Assembly (NCBI RefSeq): GCF_013155465.1
Contig: NZ_JABJVX010000004.1
Coordinates: 124,001-188,000, forward strand
Direction: 5' to 3'
Length of the DNA: 64,000 nt
Source: Alterinioella nitratireducens
GTDB taxonomy: Bacteria > Pseudomonadota > Alphaproteobacteria > Rhodobacterales > Rhodobacteraceae
The position numbers and the translations under genes are program-made. This document shows, piece by piece, positions 1-8,469 of the stretch (within the stretch, counting starts at the first letter, position 1; each line of letters opens with the position of its first letter). The notes beneath the pieces are model-generated. The model was not told the DNA's origin and ran no database searches. It saw only the letters and a program-made list of their open reading frames with translations.

Positions 1-776
1 TCCAGCCCGTTCTCCGGCAGAAGCTGCGCGAAGAGGGGCAGGGCGGCGGAGGCGTCCGAGGTGATCACCAGCGCATTGGCATCCGCCGACCGGATCTGGC
101 CCATCACGTCGGGAATGGCGTTGATCACGCCGGTTTGCGAGAACTCGTAGCTGGTCACGCCCGCGACCGTGCCGCCGGCGCGGGAAACGGCGCTCTGCAC
201 CGCGTCGCGCGCGACCTCGCCGGCCAGGTTCTGCGCGTGCAGGATCATCACCCGGTTGCGCCCCTGCGTGACCGCGTAGCCCGCCAGCCGCTCGGCGGTG
301 TTCTCGTAGGTGTTGCCGAGGACAAAGACATTGCCGCCCGCGATTTCGGTGTTGTTGGAGAAGCTCAGCACCGCGATATTGCTGCTGGCGACGGCCACGC
401 CAACGGCGGCGGCGGCATCCGAGCGCAGCGGCCCGATGATGACCTGCGCGCCGTCCTGCACCGCCTGGCGCGCCACCGACGCGGCCTGTGCGGCATTGCC
501 CGCCGTGTTGTAGACGGTCAGCTCGACCTCGACGCCGTTCAATTCCGAGGCCGCCAGCCGTGCCGCGTTTTCCAGCGACCGCGCGACCAGCTCGTCGCCT
601 GCATTGGCCGAGCCATAGGGCAGCAGCATGGCGACCGACACAGGCGTGCCGCTGCGCAGTTGCGGGCCCGCGCCGCCGATCGGCAAGGCCACGTCGCAGG
701 CGGCCAGCACGAAGGCGAGGAAGGTCAGGATCAGATAGCGTGGCGTCCGGCGAAGCAGGCTGATAGCAATGGTCAT
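1..776 (-). CDS. LpoA/YraM-like penicillin-binding protein activator lipoprotein, partial (C-terminus outside window)
   Basis: The frame stays open from ATG at 776 to the window edge, so only about 258 N-terminal residues are present. The start is hydrophobic with a lipobox ending LAAC (Cys27), so export and lipid attachment are expected. What follows reads as a type I periplasmic binding fold: a block around SVAMLLPYG, then IIGPLRSDAAAAVG and NRVMILHAQN. This fits the ABC-substrate-binding-like domain of LpoA/YraM proteins, outer-membrane lipoproteins that activate peptidoglycan synthases. Divergent placement next to rsmI is the usual YraM/YraL neighbourhood and supports the call. The 90-base gap to rsmI must hold both promoters. 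A generic branched-chain amino-acid binding protein is the alternative. Confidence 0.8.
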   Translation of the reverse strand, partial: MTIAISLLRRTPRYLILTFLAFVLAACDVALPIGGAGPQLRSGTPVSVAMLLPYGSANAGDELVARSLENAARLAASELNGVEVELTVYNTAGNAAQAASVARQAVQDGAQVIIGPLRSDAAAAVGVAVASSNIAVLSFSNNTEIAGGNVFVLGNTYENTAERLAGYAVTQGRNRVMILHAQNLAGEVARDAVQSAVSRAGGTVAGVTSYEFSQTGVINAIPDVMGQIRSADANALVITSDASAALPLFAQLLPENGL

Positions 777-866
777 GAAAGCCGTCTCCCGATGCGGCGA
801 GGGGGATGTTTTGCCCGGACCCTACACGGGTTCATTGCCACAAGTAAACGACAGGAAACGCCCGCG

Positions 867-1760
867 ATGAGTGATCAGCCAGCCACCGCCAAAAAGGGGC
901 TCGCGCACGACCTTGCACCGGGCCTCTACCTTGTGGCGACCCCGATCGGGGCGGCGCGCGACATCACGCTGCGCGCGCTCGATGTCCTGGCCGGGGCCGA
1001 TGCGATCGCGGCCGAGGATACCCGCACCGCCCGCAAGCTGATGGAGATCCACGGGGTCGCCGTCGCCGGGCGGCCTCTTCTGGCCTATCACGATCACAGC
1101 AAGGACAGCGCCCGTACCCGCGTGCTGCGCCTGATCGAGGAGGGCAAATCCGTGGCCTATGTCTCCGAGGCCGGCACGCCGCTGGTCGCCGATCCCGGCT
1201 ACCAACTGGCCCGCGCCGCGATTGCGGAGGGCTTGCCGGTGACCACCGCGCCGGGGGCCTCGGCGGCCATCGCCGCGCTGTGCCTCTCGGGCCTGCCAAG
1301 CGACCGTTTCCTCTTCGCGGGTTTCGCGCCGCAGTCCAGGGCCGCGCTGAAGACCTGGGTCGCGGAACTGGCCCCGATCCGCGCCACGCTGATCCTCTAC
1401 GAATCGCCGCGCCGGATTCACAAATTGTTAGATGTTTTGGCGGATGGTCTGGGGGGCGACCGGCGGGTCGCGATCTGCCGGGAACTGACGAAACATTTCG
1501 AAGAGGTGCTGCGCGGCAGTATTGATGACCTGCGTGACCGAATCGCGGATCGAGCGCTCAAGGGCGAAATCGTCGTCGTAATCGACAAGGGCGACGCGGT
1601 GGAAACAGACGCGGAAACACTTGACGATGCGTTGCGTCAGGCCCTTGTCGGCCAGTCGGTCAAGGATGCGGCGGCGATGGTGGCGGCGGCGACCGGGTTG
1701 CCGAAGCGGCAGGTATACCAGGCGGCATTGCAACTGTCGCGGCAGGAGGATGAGACATGA
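867..1760 (+). CDS. rsmI: 16S rRNA (cytidine(1402)-2'-O)-methyltransferase
   Basis: This 297-residue tetrapyrrole-methylase-fold enzyme uses SAM to methylate the 2'-O of C1402 in 16S rRNA. Family marks are LYLVATPIG at residues 20-28, AEDTRTARKL near 49-58, SEAGTPLVADPGY and APGASAAIAALCLSGLP. The usual NLGD after ATPIG is replaced by AARD. The frame is open far upstream, but ATG 867 is chosen because AGGAAA lies about ten bases before it and the protein then begins where homologues do. It overlaps the next gene by four bases (ATGA), so translation of the two is probably coupled. Confidence 0.95.
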   Translation: MSDQPATAKKGLAHDLAPGLYLVATPIGAARDITLRALDVLAGADAIAAEDTRTARKLMEIHGVAVAGRPLLAYHDHSKDSARTRVLRLIEEGKSVAYVSEAGTPLVADPGYQLARAAIAEGLPVTTAPGASAAIAALCLSGLPSDRFLFAGFAPQSRAALKTWVAELAPIRATLILYESPRRIHKLLDVLADGLGGDRRVAICRELTKHFEEVLRGSIDDLRDRIADRALKGEIVVVIDKGDAVETDAETLDDALRQALVGQSVKDAAAMVAAATGLPKRQVYQAALQLSRQEDET

Positions 1761-2110
1761 GCGGCAAGGTTTCCTATCTCGCGGGGTTGTCGGCGGAAGA
1801 CCAGGTTGCACGCGACTACGCCCGCTCGGGCCATGTGATTCTCTCCCGCCGCTGGCGGGGCGCGGGCGGTGAGATCGACCTTGTCGTCGAACGCGATGGC
1901 GTTGTCATCTTCATCGAGGTCAAGAAAAGCCGCGATCACGCGCGTGCCGCGGAACGCCTGTCGCAACGCCAGTTGCGCCGCATCTTCCTCAGCGCCGAGG
2001 ATTACATCGGCTCGCTGCCGGACGGGGCCAACACCAATGCCCGCGTCGACGTGGCGCTGCTCGACGCGCAAGGCCGGATCTGCATCCTCGACAACGTGAT
2101 GTGCGCCTGA
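1757..2110 (+). CDS. YraN family protein (UPF0102), endonuclease-like fold
   Basis: This 117-residue protein starts inside the rsmI stop codon. It carries the core of the UPF0102 family, a restriction-endonuclease-like PD-(D/E)XK fold: GAGGEIDLVVERDG followed by FIEVKKSRDHA, where the Asp of EIDL and the E-x-K of IEVK are the putative metal site. The family usually sits beside rsmI, as here. Its biological role is not settled; a link to recombination or DNA processing is inferred from the fold only. Confidence 0.9.
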   Translation: MSGKVSYLAGLSAEDQVARDYARSGHVILSRRWRGAGGEIDLVVERDGVVIFIEVKKSRDHARAAERLSQRQLRRIFLSAEDYIGSLPDGANTNARVDVALLDAQGRICILDNVMCA

Positions 2111-2186
2111 GGCGGCAGGCCCGCCATTGCACCTCGCGCCAACTCGGGTCATCTATGCCGCAGCCTGACCAGCCCGGAGATGCGCC

Positions 2187-3128
2187 ATGGCCCTCAAGAT
2201 TGCCTTCCAGATGGACCCGATCGACGCGGTCGATATCGACGCCGACAGCAGTTTCCGCATCGCCGAGGAGGCGCAGGCGCGCGGTCATTCGCTGTTTTAC
2301 TACACCCCCGACAAGCTCGCCTACCAGGAGGGGCGGATCACCGCGCGGGGCTGGCCGCTCACGGTCCGCCGACAGCGCGGCGATCACTTCACCCTGGGCG
2401 ACAGGGCCGAGGTCGATCTTGCCGAATTCGACGTGGTCTGGCTGCGCCAGGATCCGCCCTTCGACATGAGCTATATCACCACGACGCATCTGCTCGACCG
2501 CATCCATCCCGAAACCCTCGTGGTGAATGATCCGTTCTGGGTCCGCAACTACCCCGAGAAGCTGCTGGTCCTAGACTTCCCCGACCTCACGCCGCCCACG
2601 ACCGTGGCGCGCGATCTGGCCACGCTCAAGGCCTTCAAGGCGCGCCATGGCGACATCATCCTGAAGCCGCTTTACGGCAATGGCGGGGCGGGGGTCTTCC
2701 GCCTGACGCCCGAGGATCGCAACCTCAATTCGCTGCATGAGCTCTTTGCCGTCCTCAACCGCGAACCCCTCATTGCGCAGAAATTCCTGCCCGACGTGGC
2801 GGCGGGCGACAAGCGGATCATCCTGGTCGATGGGGAGCCTGTGGGCGCCATCAACCGGGTGCCCGCCGAGGGCGAGACGCGCTCCAACATGCATGTCGGC
2901 GGCCGACCCGAAAAAGTCGAGATGACCGAGCGCGACCGAGAGATCTGCGCCCGCATCGGGCCGCTTTTGCGCGAAAAGCGCCAGATTTTCGTCGGCATCG
3001 ACGTGATCGGCGGCTGGCTGACCGAGATCAACGTGACCTCGCCCACCGGCATCCAGGAGCTTGAGCGCTTTGACGGCCTGAACATTGCCGAAAAGATCTG
3101 GCAGGCCATCGAGGCGAAACGGGGCTGA
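2187..3128 (+). CDS. gshB: glutathione synthase
   Basis: This 313-residue cytosolic ATP-grasp ligase joins gamma-glutamylcysteine and glycine using ATP, the second step of glutathione synthesis. The N-terminal substrate domain begins [17 protein letters not shown]. The ATP-grasp region shows [14 protein letters not shown] near residues 158-171, the [19 protein letters not shown] block, and [17 protein letters not shown] near the end, which holds metal- and substrate-binding residues. Length matches bacterial GshB. GGAG lies seven bases before the ATG. It is probably in one unit with rsmI and yraN, 76 bases upstream, and faces comM tail to tail. Confidence 0.96.
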   Translation: MALKIAFQMDPIDAVDIDADSSFRIAEEAQARGHSLFYYTPDKLAYQEGRITARGWPLTVRRQRGDHFTLGDRAEVDLAEFDVVWLRQDPPFDMSYITTTHLLDRIHPETLVVNDPFWVRNYPEKLLVLDFPDLTPPTTVARDLATLKAFKARHGDIILKPLYGNGGAGVFRLTPEDRNLNSLHELFAVLNREPLIAQKFLPDVAAGDKRIILVDGEPVGAINRVPAEGETRSNMHVGGRPEKVEMTERDREICARIGPLLREKRQIFVGIDVIGGWLTEINVTSPTGIQELERFDGLNIAEKIWQAIEAKRG

Positions 3129-3129
3129 A

Positions 3130-3159
3130 GCGAGGAGCGCGCGCAAGCGGGCGAGGAGC
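3130..3159. repeat. tandem GCGAGGAGC motif, copy 1
   Basis: GCGAGGAGC occurs at 3130-3138 and 3151-3159 (period 21) in the short gap between the convergent gshB and comM stops. The same nonamer is paired at 23372-23394 and, inverted, at 33847-33877. All three pairs are intergenic, which suggests a small dispersed element of this genome. Confidence 0.5.
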
Positions 3160-3165
3160 GGCCCC

Positions 3166-4704
3166 TCAATTCCGCGCCGCGATCAGCCGGAAACTCAGCG
3201 CCTCGGCGATATGGGGCATCGCCACGCCGTCGGACCCTTCCAGATCGGCAATCGTGCGCGCCACCCGCAAGATCCGGTGGTAGCCGCGCGCCGAGAGGCG
3301 GAACTTGTCGGCGGCCTTCAGCAGCATGTCGCGTCCTTCCTTGTCTGGGGTCGCGATCTCCTCCAACAGCGCGCCGTCGGCATCGGCATTCACGCGCGCC
3401 GTCACCTCCAGCGCCTCGAATCGCGCGCTCTGCACCGCGCGCGCCGTCGCGATCCGGGCCGCGACCGTGGCGCTGTCATCGCCCGAAGGCGGCAGGTCCA
3501 GGTCGGTGAACCCTACCGGCGGCACCTCTAGCCGCAGGTCGAACCGGTCCATCAGGGGCCCCGAGATACGGCCCATGTAATCCTCACCGCACAGCGGCGC
3601 GCGCCCGCAGGCCTGGTCGGCATCGTAGAGATGGCCGCAGCGGCAGGGATTGGCGGCGGCAATCAGCAGGAACCGGCACGGGTAGGTCACATGCGCATTG
3701 GCCCGCGCGACCACGACATCGCCGGTCTCGATGGGTTGGCGCAGAGTCTCCAGCACGGGGCGGGCATATTCGGGGAACTCGTCCAGGAACAGCACACCAT
3801 TATGGGCCAGGCTGATCTCGCCCGGCTTGGCATTGCGCCCTCCGCCGACAATCGCGGCCATCGACGCGGTGTGATGCGGCGCGCGGAAAGGCCTTGTGCG
3901 GGAAATTCCGCCCTCGTCCAGCAGGCCCGCCAGTGAATGGATCATCGAGGTTTCCAGCGCCTCGGCGGCAGTGAGCGGCGGCATCAGGCCGGGCAGGCGC
4001 GCGGCCAGCATCGACTTGCCGGACCCCGGCGCCCCCACCATCAGGAAGTGGTGCCGTCCGGCGGCGGCGATCTCCAGCGCCCGCTTGGCGCGTTCCTGCC
4101 CGCGCACTTCGCGCAGGTCCTTCACCGATGCCTCGGCGATCACCTCGCCGGGTTCGGCGGGGGCCAGCGGCGCGCGGTCGGTCAGGTGGCCGATGATCTC
4201 GGCGAGGGTGCGCCCCGCGAACACCGGCGTCGCCCCGACCCAGGCGGCTTCCGCCCCGCAGGCGGCGGGGCACAGCAGCGCGCGGCCATCCTCGCCTGCC
4301 GCCAGCGCCGTGGGCAGCGCGCCGATGACGCCCACGAGCGAGCCATCGAGCGACATCTCGCCCAGGCTCATCGCCGCCTCGACCCGCTCCTGCGGGATCA
4401 CGCCGAGCGCGCCCAACAGCGCCAGCGCGATGGGCAGGTCGAAATGCGAGCCCTCCTTGGGCAGGTCGGCGGGCGACAGGTTGATCGTCACGCGCTTGGA
4501 TGGCAGCGCAATCGCCATGGTCGAGAGCGCCGTGCGCACCCGGTCGCGCGCCTCCGAGACCGCCTTGTCGGGCAGGCCGACGATGGAAAAGGCGGGCAGG
4601 CCGGGGGTGACGGCGCATTGCACCTCGACGCGGCGCGCCTCCAACCCCTCGAAGGCGACGGTGTAGGTGCGGGCAAGGCTGTCTGGGCGCGGGGCATCGA
4701 GCAT
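3166..4704 (-). CDS. comM: YifB/ComM family Mg-chelatase-like AAA+ ATPase
   Basis: This 512-residue protein is a likely branch-migration helicase acting on incoming single-stranded DNA during natural transformation, as shown for ComM in other bacteria. The N-terminal domain reads FSIVGLPDKAVSEARDRV and LSPADLPKEGSHFDLPIA. Walker A is GAPGSGKS near residue 222, the Walker B region is GVLFLDEFPEY, and a Cys-rich segment (CRCGHL to CGRAPLCGEDY) is followed by SGPLMDRFDL. Length is standard for the family. A CtrA-like box lies 24-39 bases upstream of its start, which fits the CtrA control of competence genes reported for Rhodobacter capsulatus. Confidence 0.94.
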   Translation of the reverse strand: MLDAPRPDSLARTYTVAFEGLEARRVEVQCAVTPGLPAFSIVGLPDKAVSEARDRVRTALSTMAIALPSKRVTINLSPADLPKEGSHFDLPIALALLGALGVIPQERVEAAMSLGEMSLDGSLVGVIGALPTALAAGEDGRALLCPAACGAEAAWVGATPVFAGRTLAEIIGHLTDRAPLAPAEPGEVIAEASVKDLREVRGQERAKRALEIAAAGRHHFLMVGAPGSGKSMLAARLPGLMPPLTAAEALETSMIHSLAGLLDEGGISRTRPFRAPHHTASMAAIVGGGRNAKPGEISLAHNGVLFLDEFPEYARPVLETLRQPIETGDVVVARANAHVTYPCRFLLIAAANPCRCGHLYDADQACGRAPLCGEDYMGRISGPLMDRFDLRLEVPPVGFTDLDLPPSGDDSATVAARIATARAVQSARFEALEVTARVNADADGALLEEIATPDKEGRDMLLKAADKFRLSARGYHRILRVARTIADLEGSDGVAMPHIAEALSFRLIAARN

Positions 4705-4713
4705 GGTTAACGA

Positions 4714-4743
4714 TTAGCCCGCGCGGGTTAGCGAAAGGTTAAC
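4714..4743. promoter_or_regulatory. CtrA-type box upstream of comM
   Basis: TTAG-CGAAAGG-TTAAC at 4728-4743 matches the TTAA-N7-TTAA plan bound by the cell-cycle regulator CtrA, with one mismatch. A second TTAAC and the palindrome CCCGCGCGGG lie between it and the comM start. The position just upstream of the start suits an activator site. The assignment is by pattern only. Confidence 0.45.
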
Positions 4744-4749
4744 CGCCGA

Positions 4750-5430
4750 TCAGGATTGCGGAAATTCCCGGCGCGGCAGGTCCATCTCATAGGCGGGCTG
4801 GTCCGGCCCCTCGTCCAGCCCCGCCTTGCGCCATTCGACAAGGCGCGGGTGGGCCAGGTGGCGACTGACATAGGCGCGCGCCCTCTCGGAGACCGGCAGA
4901 CCGTATGTCACCAGCCGCGTCGCCAGCGGGGCAAAGAACACGTCGGCCAGAGAATAGGCGCCACAGAGCCACGGACCGCCATGCGCCCCCAAGGCCCGCG
5001 CCCACAACGCCTCGACCCGTCCGATATCGGCCAGAACGGCGGCGCTCGGCTCGAACCCCGTCCAGCCCGTGCGCAGGTTCATCGGGCAGGCGGCGCGCAG
5101 GGCGGAAAACCCTGAATGCATCTCGGCCACGAGGCTCAGCGCGTCGCCGCGCGCGCCTGGGTCGGCGGGCAACAGCCCCTTGTCGGGGAAGGCTTCTGCC
5201 AGAGCCCATGCGATGGCCAGGCTGTCAGTCAGCAGCGCGCCGTCCGGTGCCTTCACCAGCGGAACCGTGCGGGCCGTGTCGGAAAACGCCGCCAGATCAC
5301 GGGCGAAATCGTCGCAATACATCCGGGTCGAGGTCACGTTCACCGGAATACCGAACGCGGCGAAGCACAGCCAGCCGCGCAGCGACCAGCTGGAATAGGA
5401 TTTGTCGGCGATGAGCAATTCATATGTCAT
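4750..5430 (-). CDS. glutathione S-transferase family protein
   Basis: This 226-residue cytosolic protein has a thioredoxin-fold N-terminus (TYELLIADKSYSSWSLRGWL), the Val-Pro-type turn TVPLVKAPDG, the acidic/Ser glutathione-binding segment LTDSLAIAWALAE, and a helical C-terminal domain ending near LVEWRKAGLDE. The SYSSWSLR pattern resembles the subgroup annotated near YfcF/maleylacetoacetate isomerase-like transferases. The frame runs 34 codons further upstream, but ATG 5430 gives the family start. It lies 45 bases before comM on the same strand. The substrate cannot be read from sequence. Confidence 0.9.
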   Translation of the reverse strand: MTYELLIADKSYSSWSLRGWLCFAAFGIPVNVTSTRMYCDDFARDLAAFSDTARTVPLVKAPDGALLTDSLAIAWALAEAFPDKGLLPADPGARGDALSLVAEMHSGFSALRAACPMNLRTGWTGFEPSAAVLADIGRVEALWARALGAHGGPWLCGAYSLADVFFAPLATRLVTYGLPVSERARAYVSRHLAHPRLVEWRKAGLDEGPDQPAYEMDLPRREFPQS

Positions 5431-5488
5431 GGCGGCACAAGACCCTGATCCGGCGCGCCTGTCCAATGCCAATTCGTGGCGCGCCCCA

Positions 5489-6064
5489 TCACGGGCAGCG
5501 ATTGATCGCCTCGACGCGCCAGCCGCCCTCATGCACCAGATGCGTCACCGAGAGATTGCCGATCTCATGCGCCAGCGCCTCATAGGCCGTGCAGCTTGAT
5601 GCGCGCTGGATCTGCGTCAGGATTACGCCGATATGGGCCACCGCGATGATCTCGGCCTCGGGATGGACCGCATTAATCCGATCGACGAACCCCGCCACCC
5701 GTTCCGCCGCCGCGTTCCAGCTTTCGCCGCCGGGGGGCGCGACATCGCCGGGCTCCTCCCAGTAGCGGCGGCTCAAGGCCGGGTCGCGTGCAGCGACCGC
5801 GTCGAACCGCAGCCCGTCCCAATCGCCCAGGTTGAACTCGCGCAGATCCGCCGCATGGGGCAGGCGTGTGCGTCCACCCGCCAGCGCATCCGCCGTTGAC
5901 ACCGCGCGGATCAGGTCGGAGGAGACCAGCAGCGCCCCCACTGGCAGCGCCGCATCAAGCCGCGCGATCCGCGCCCTATCGCTCAGGTCGGCGGGCACGT
6001 CGCGCCAGCCCACGAAGGCCGTCTCATGCGTCGGAGCATGCCGCACCCAGTGCCAGACGGTCAT
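5489..6064 (-). CDS. cobC: histidine phosphatase, probable alpha-ribazole phosphatase
   Basis: This 191-residue member of the phosphoglycerate-mutase-like superfamily has the nucleophile motif VRHAPT (His9), a conserved acidic stretch LREFNLGDWDGLRF, and the second catalytic His in AVAHIGVI near residue 144. Its start overlaps the cobU stop by four bases. Tight coupling to cobU indicates removal of the phosphate from alpha-ribazole phosphate in nucleotide-loop assembly of cobalamin. Without that neighbour it would be only a generic phosphatase. Confidence 0.85.
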   Translation of the reverse strand: MTVWHWVRHAPTHETAFVGWRDVPADLSDRARIARLDAALPVGALLVSSDLIRAVSTADALAGGRTRLPHAADLREFNLGDWDGLRFDAVAARDPALSRRYWEEPGDVAPPGGESWNAAAERVAGFVDRINAVHPEAEIIAVAHIGVILTQIQRASSCTAYEALAHEIGNLSVTHLVHEGGWRVEAINRCP

Positions 6065-6588
6065 GGGCCGTCCCCTTTCAGGACCATCGGCAGACCCGCG
6101 ACCACCATGGCGACAAATCCGGCCTCCGTTGCCAGCTTCTGGTTCAGCCCGCCCTGCGCCGCGCGAAACCTTCGCGCCAGCGCGTTCTCCGGCACGATGC
6201 CCTGGCCGACCTCGTTGCTGACGACGACCACCGGGCAGGGGCAGGCGGCAAGGGATGCCATCAGCGCCCGCGCCTCCGCCTGCCAATCGCGGTCCGCCAG
6301 CATCAGGTTGCTCAGCCACAGCGTCGCGCAATCGACCAGCGCCACGTCCCCCGCCGCAAGCCCGCCAACCGCATCGGCCAGCGCAAGCGGAGCCTCGACC
6401 GTGTCCCAATCGTCTCCCGCCCGCGCCTGCCTGTGCGCCGCGATCTTGGCCTCCATCTCGGAATCGAACGCTTGCGCCGTCGCAATATAGACCCGCCGCG
6501 CGGAGACCGCGCGCACCAGCCCCTCGGCATAGGCCGATTTGCCGGACGCGGCCCCGCCCAGGATCAATGACAAAGACGGCAAAGACAT
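6061..6588 (-). CDS. cobU: adenosylcobinamide kinase / adenosylcobinamide-phosphate guanylyltransferase
   Basis: This 175-residue bifunctional enzyme phosphorylates adenosylcobinamide and then attaches GMP, giving AdoCbi-GDP for cobalamin synthesis. The P-loop is LGGAASGKS at residues 10-18. The guanylylated His lies in IAAHRQARAGDDW, and the ALVDCATLWLSNLM and VSNEVGQGIVP blocks are diagnostic. Length is normal for CobU/CobP. It is first of a two-gene unit with cobC and diverges from rpoH across a 91-base gap. Making B12 fits the B12-dependent ribonucleotide reductase encoded at 45.3 kb. Confidence 0.95.
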   Translation of the reverse strand: MSLPSLSLILGGAASGKSAYAEGLVRAVSARRVYIATAQAFDSEMEAKIAAHRQARAGDDWDTVEAPLALADAVGGLAAGDVALVDCATLWLSNLMLADRDWQAEARALMASLAACPCPVVVVSNEVGQGIVPENALARRFRAAQGGLNQKLATEAGFVAMVVAGLPMVLKGDGP

Positions 6589-6619
6589 GCGCGGCCCCCC
6601 GCATTTTTTCGCAGAAAAT

Positions 6620-6650
6620 TTGAACCAGACCCCTTAACGGCGCGTAACCC
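6620..6650 (+). promoter_or_regulatory. candidate rpoH promoter
   Basis: In the gap between cobU and rpoH, TGAACC at 6621-6626 is followed after 18 bases by TAACCC at 6645-6650. It resembles an ECF (RpoE-type) promoter of Rhodobacter loosely. Overlapping TTGAAC at 6620 could equally be a weak housekeeping -35. Confidence 0.3.
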
Positions 6651-6679
6651 TAGCAGAACCTGACCCAGGAGGGGGCGTT

Positions 6680-7558
6680 ATGGCACTCGATATTCACGCT
6701 GACCAGACACTTTCCCGGCACGCCCGCGCGGCGGAATTGCTGGATGCGGAAACCGAGGCCGACCTCGCCCGCGCCTGGCGCGATGACCGCGACGAGGCCG
6801 CCCTGCACCGCCTGATCACCGCCTATATGCGGCTGGCCATCTCGGTCGCCTGGAAATTCCGCAATTACGGCGCGCCCATGAGCGACCTGATCCAGGAGGC
6901 GGGGCTTGGCCTGATGAAAGCCGCCGACCGGTTCGACCCGGATCGCGGCGTGCGCTTTTCCACCTATGCCGTGTGGTGGATCCGGGCGGGAATGCAGGAC
7001 TTCGTGATGCGCAACTGGTCGATGGTGCGCACCGGCTCGACCTCCTCGCAAAAAAGCCTCTTCTTCAACCTGCGCCGTGTGCGCGCCCGGCTGGAGCGCG
7101 AGGCAGCCGCCAATGGTGAACGCCTCGACGGGTTCCAGCTGCGCGAGATGATCGCGCATGAGATCGGCGTCAAGCTGAGCGAGGTCGAGATGATGGAAGG
7201 CCGCCTTGCCGGCTCGGATTTCTCGCTCAACGCCGTGCAGAGCGAGGGCGAGGAGGGCCGCGAGTGGATCGAGCTTCTGGAGGATGAGACTGAACAGGCC
7301 GCCGATCAGGTCACGCGCGAACGCGACACCGAGACATTGAAGGGCTGGCTTTCGGGGGCCATTGGCAGCCTGACCGAGCGCGAACAGACCATCATCCGCG
7401 CCCGCAAGCTGTCCGAGACTGCCCGCACGCTGGAATCGCTAGGCGAGGAGCTTGGCCTCTCCAAGGAACGCGTGCGCCAGATCGAGGCGGCGGCGCTGGT
7501 CAAGATGCGCCAGAACCTCGCCCCCCGCGAAGAGGAGTTGCGCGCCTTTATCGGCTGA
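6680..7558 (+). CDS. rpoH: RNA polymerase sigma factor RpoH, RpoHII-like
   Basis: This 292-residue sigma-70 family factor is of the heat-shock class. Region 2 is complete: LITAYMRLAIS, MSDLIQEAGLGLMKAADRFD and FSTYAVWWI. The RpoH box reads SQKSLFFNLRR at residues 123-133. Region 4 has a helix-turn-helix in LGEELGLSKERVRQIEAAAL. The N-terminus starting ALDIHADQ and the spacing resemble the second RpoH of Rhodobacter, which responds to singlet oxygen and other oxidative stress downstream of RpoE; the RpoHII assignment is from recalled similarity. A GGAGGGGG ribosome site precedes the ATG. Confidence 0.93.
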   Translation: MALDIHADQTLSRHARAAELLDAETEADLARAWRDDRDEAALHRLITAYMRLAISVAWKFRNYGAPMSDLIQEAGLGLMKAADRFDPDRGVRFSTYAVWWIRAGMQDFVMRNWSMVRTGSTSSQKSLFFNLRRVRARLEREAAANGERLDGFQLREMIAHEIGVKLSEVEMMEGRLAGSDFSLNAVQSEGEEGREWIELLEDETEQAADQVTRERDTETLKGWLSGAIGSLTEREQTIIRARKLSETARTLESLGEELGLSKERVRQIEAAALVKMRQNLAPREEELRAFIG

Positions 7559-7580
7559 GCTTGCGGATAGGGGGCCGATC

Positions 7581-8396
7581 ATGGTCAAGATACGCGCCAT
7601 GATGCTGCGCCTTTTCCTTGCCCTGTTCATCTTCACCGTCCCCGCACTGGGCGAGGAGCTTTCAGGCATCGACGCCCTGGCCGGGGCCGATGTGGTGCTG
7701 CTCGGCGAAGTGCATGACAATCCCGATCATCACCTCTTCCAGGCCCGTGCCCTGCGTGCCCTGACCCCCACCGCTGTTGTCTTCGAGATGCTGAGCGGAG
7801 ACCAGGCCGCCCGCATCACGCCCGACCTACTGGACAACCCCGAGGCGCTTGCCGCCGACCTGGACTGGGATAACAGCGGCTGGCCAGATTTCGGGATCTA
7901 CGCGCCGGTCTTCGCGGCCCTCGGCTCGGCACGGGTCTACGGCGCCGCGCTGCCGCCCGCGACGGTGCGCGCCTCCGTGACGGAGGGCGCGGTTGCGCAT
8001 TTTTCGGGCGATGCAGATCAGTTCGGGCTGGCCGCGCCACTGGAGCCGGACGAACAGGCGGCGCGCGAGGCGGGGCAGGGGGCGGCCCATTGCGGCGCCC
8101 TGCCGGTCGAGATGCTGCCCGGCATGGTCGCGGCACAGCGCCTGCGCGACGCGGAACTGGCCCGGCAGGTGATCCTGGCGCAAGAGGCCACCGGCGGCCC
8201 GGTCGCGGTCATCACCGGCAATGGCCATGCGCGCAGCGATTGGGGCGTGCCGCGCGTTCTGGCACAGGCCGCGCCGGAGCTGACCACCCTGTCGCTCGGC
8301 CAGCTGGAGGCCCCGCCGGAGGGCACGGCCCCTTATGATCTCTGGCGCGTTACCCCGCCCATCGACCGCCCTGATCCCTGCGACGCCTTCCGCTGA
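7581..8396 (+). CDS. ChaN family haem-binding-type protein
   Basis: This 271-residue secreted protein begins with a hydrophobic signal (MMLRLFLALFIFTVPALGEE). It then shows the ChaN-domain marks LLGEVHDNPDHH and a late ITGNGHARSDWGVP. ChaN of Campylobacter binds haem in iron metabolism; whether that holds here is unknown. ATG 7581 is preferred because GGATAGGGGG lies just upstream; ATGs at 7599 and 7602 would shorten the signal peptide but keep it functional. It follows rpoH by 22 bases and may be read from the same promoter. Confidence 0.8.
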   Translation: MVKIRAMMLRLFLALFIFTVPALGEELSGIDALAGADVVLLGEVHDNPDHHLFQARALRALTPTAVVFEMLSGDQAARITPDLLDNPEALAADLDWDNSGWPDFGIYAPVFAALGSARVYGAALPPATVRASVTEGAVAHFSGDADQFGLAAPLEPDEQAAREAGQGAAHCGALPVEMLPGMVAAQRLRDAELARQVILAQEATGGPVAVITGNGHARSDWGVPRVLAQAAPELTTLSLGQLEAPPEGTAPYDLWRVTPPIDRPDPCDAFR

Positions 8397-8411
8397 TCCG
8401 GGCCATTTCGA

Positions 8412-8440
8412 TTGAGTTTGGCCCCTCAACCCCCTACCTC
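8412..8440 (+). promoter_or_regulatory. candidate promoter for coaBC
   Basis: TTGAGT at 8412-8417 and TACCTC at 8435-8440 are separated by 17 bases and lie about 30 bases before the coaBC start. This is a reasonable housekeeping promoter shape with a weak -10. Confidence 0.4.
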
Positions 8441-8469
8441 TGGGGCAAGCGGCACAAAGGGACATCACG

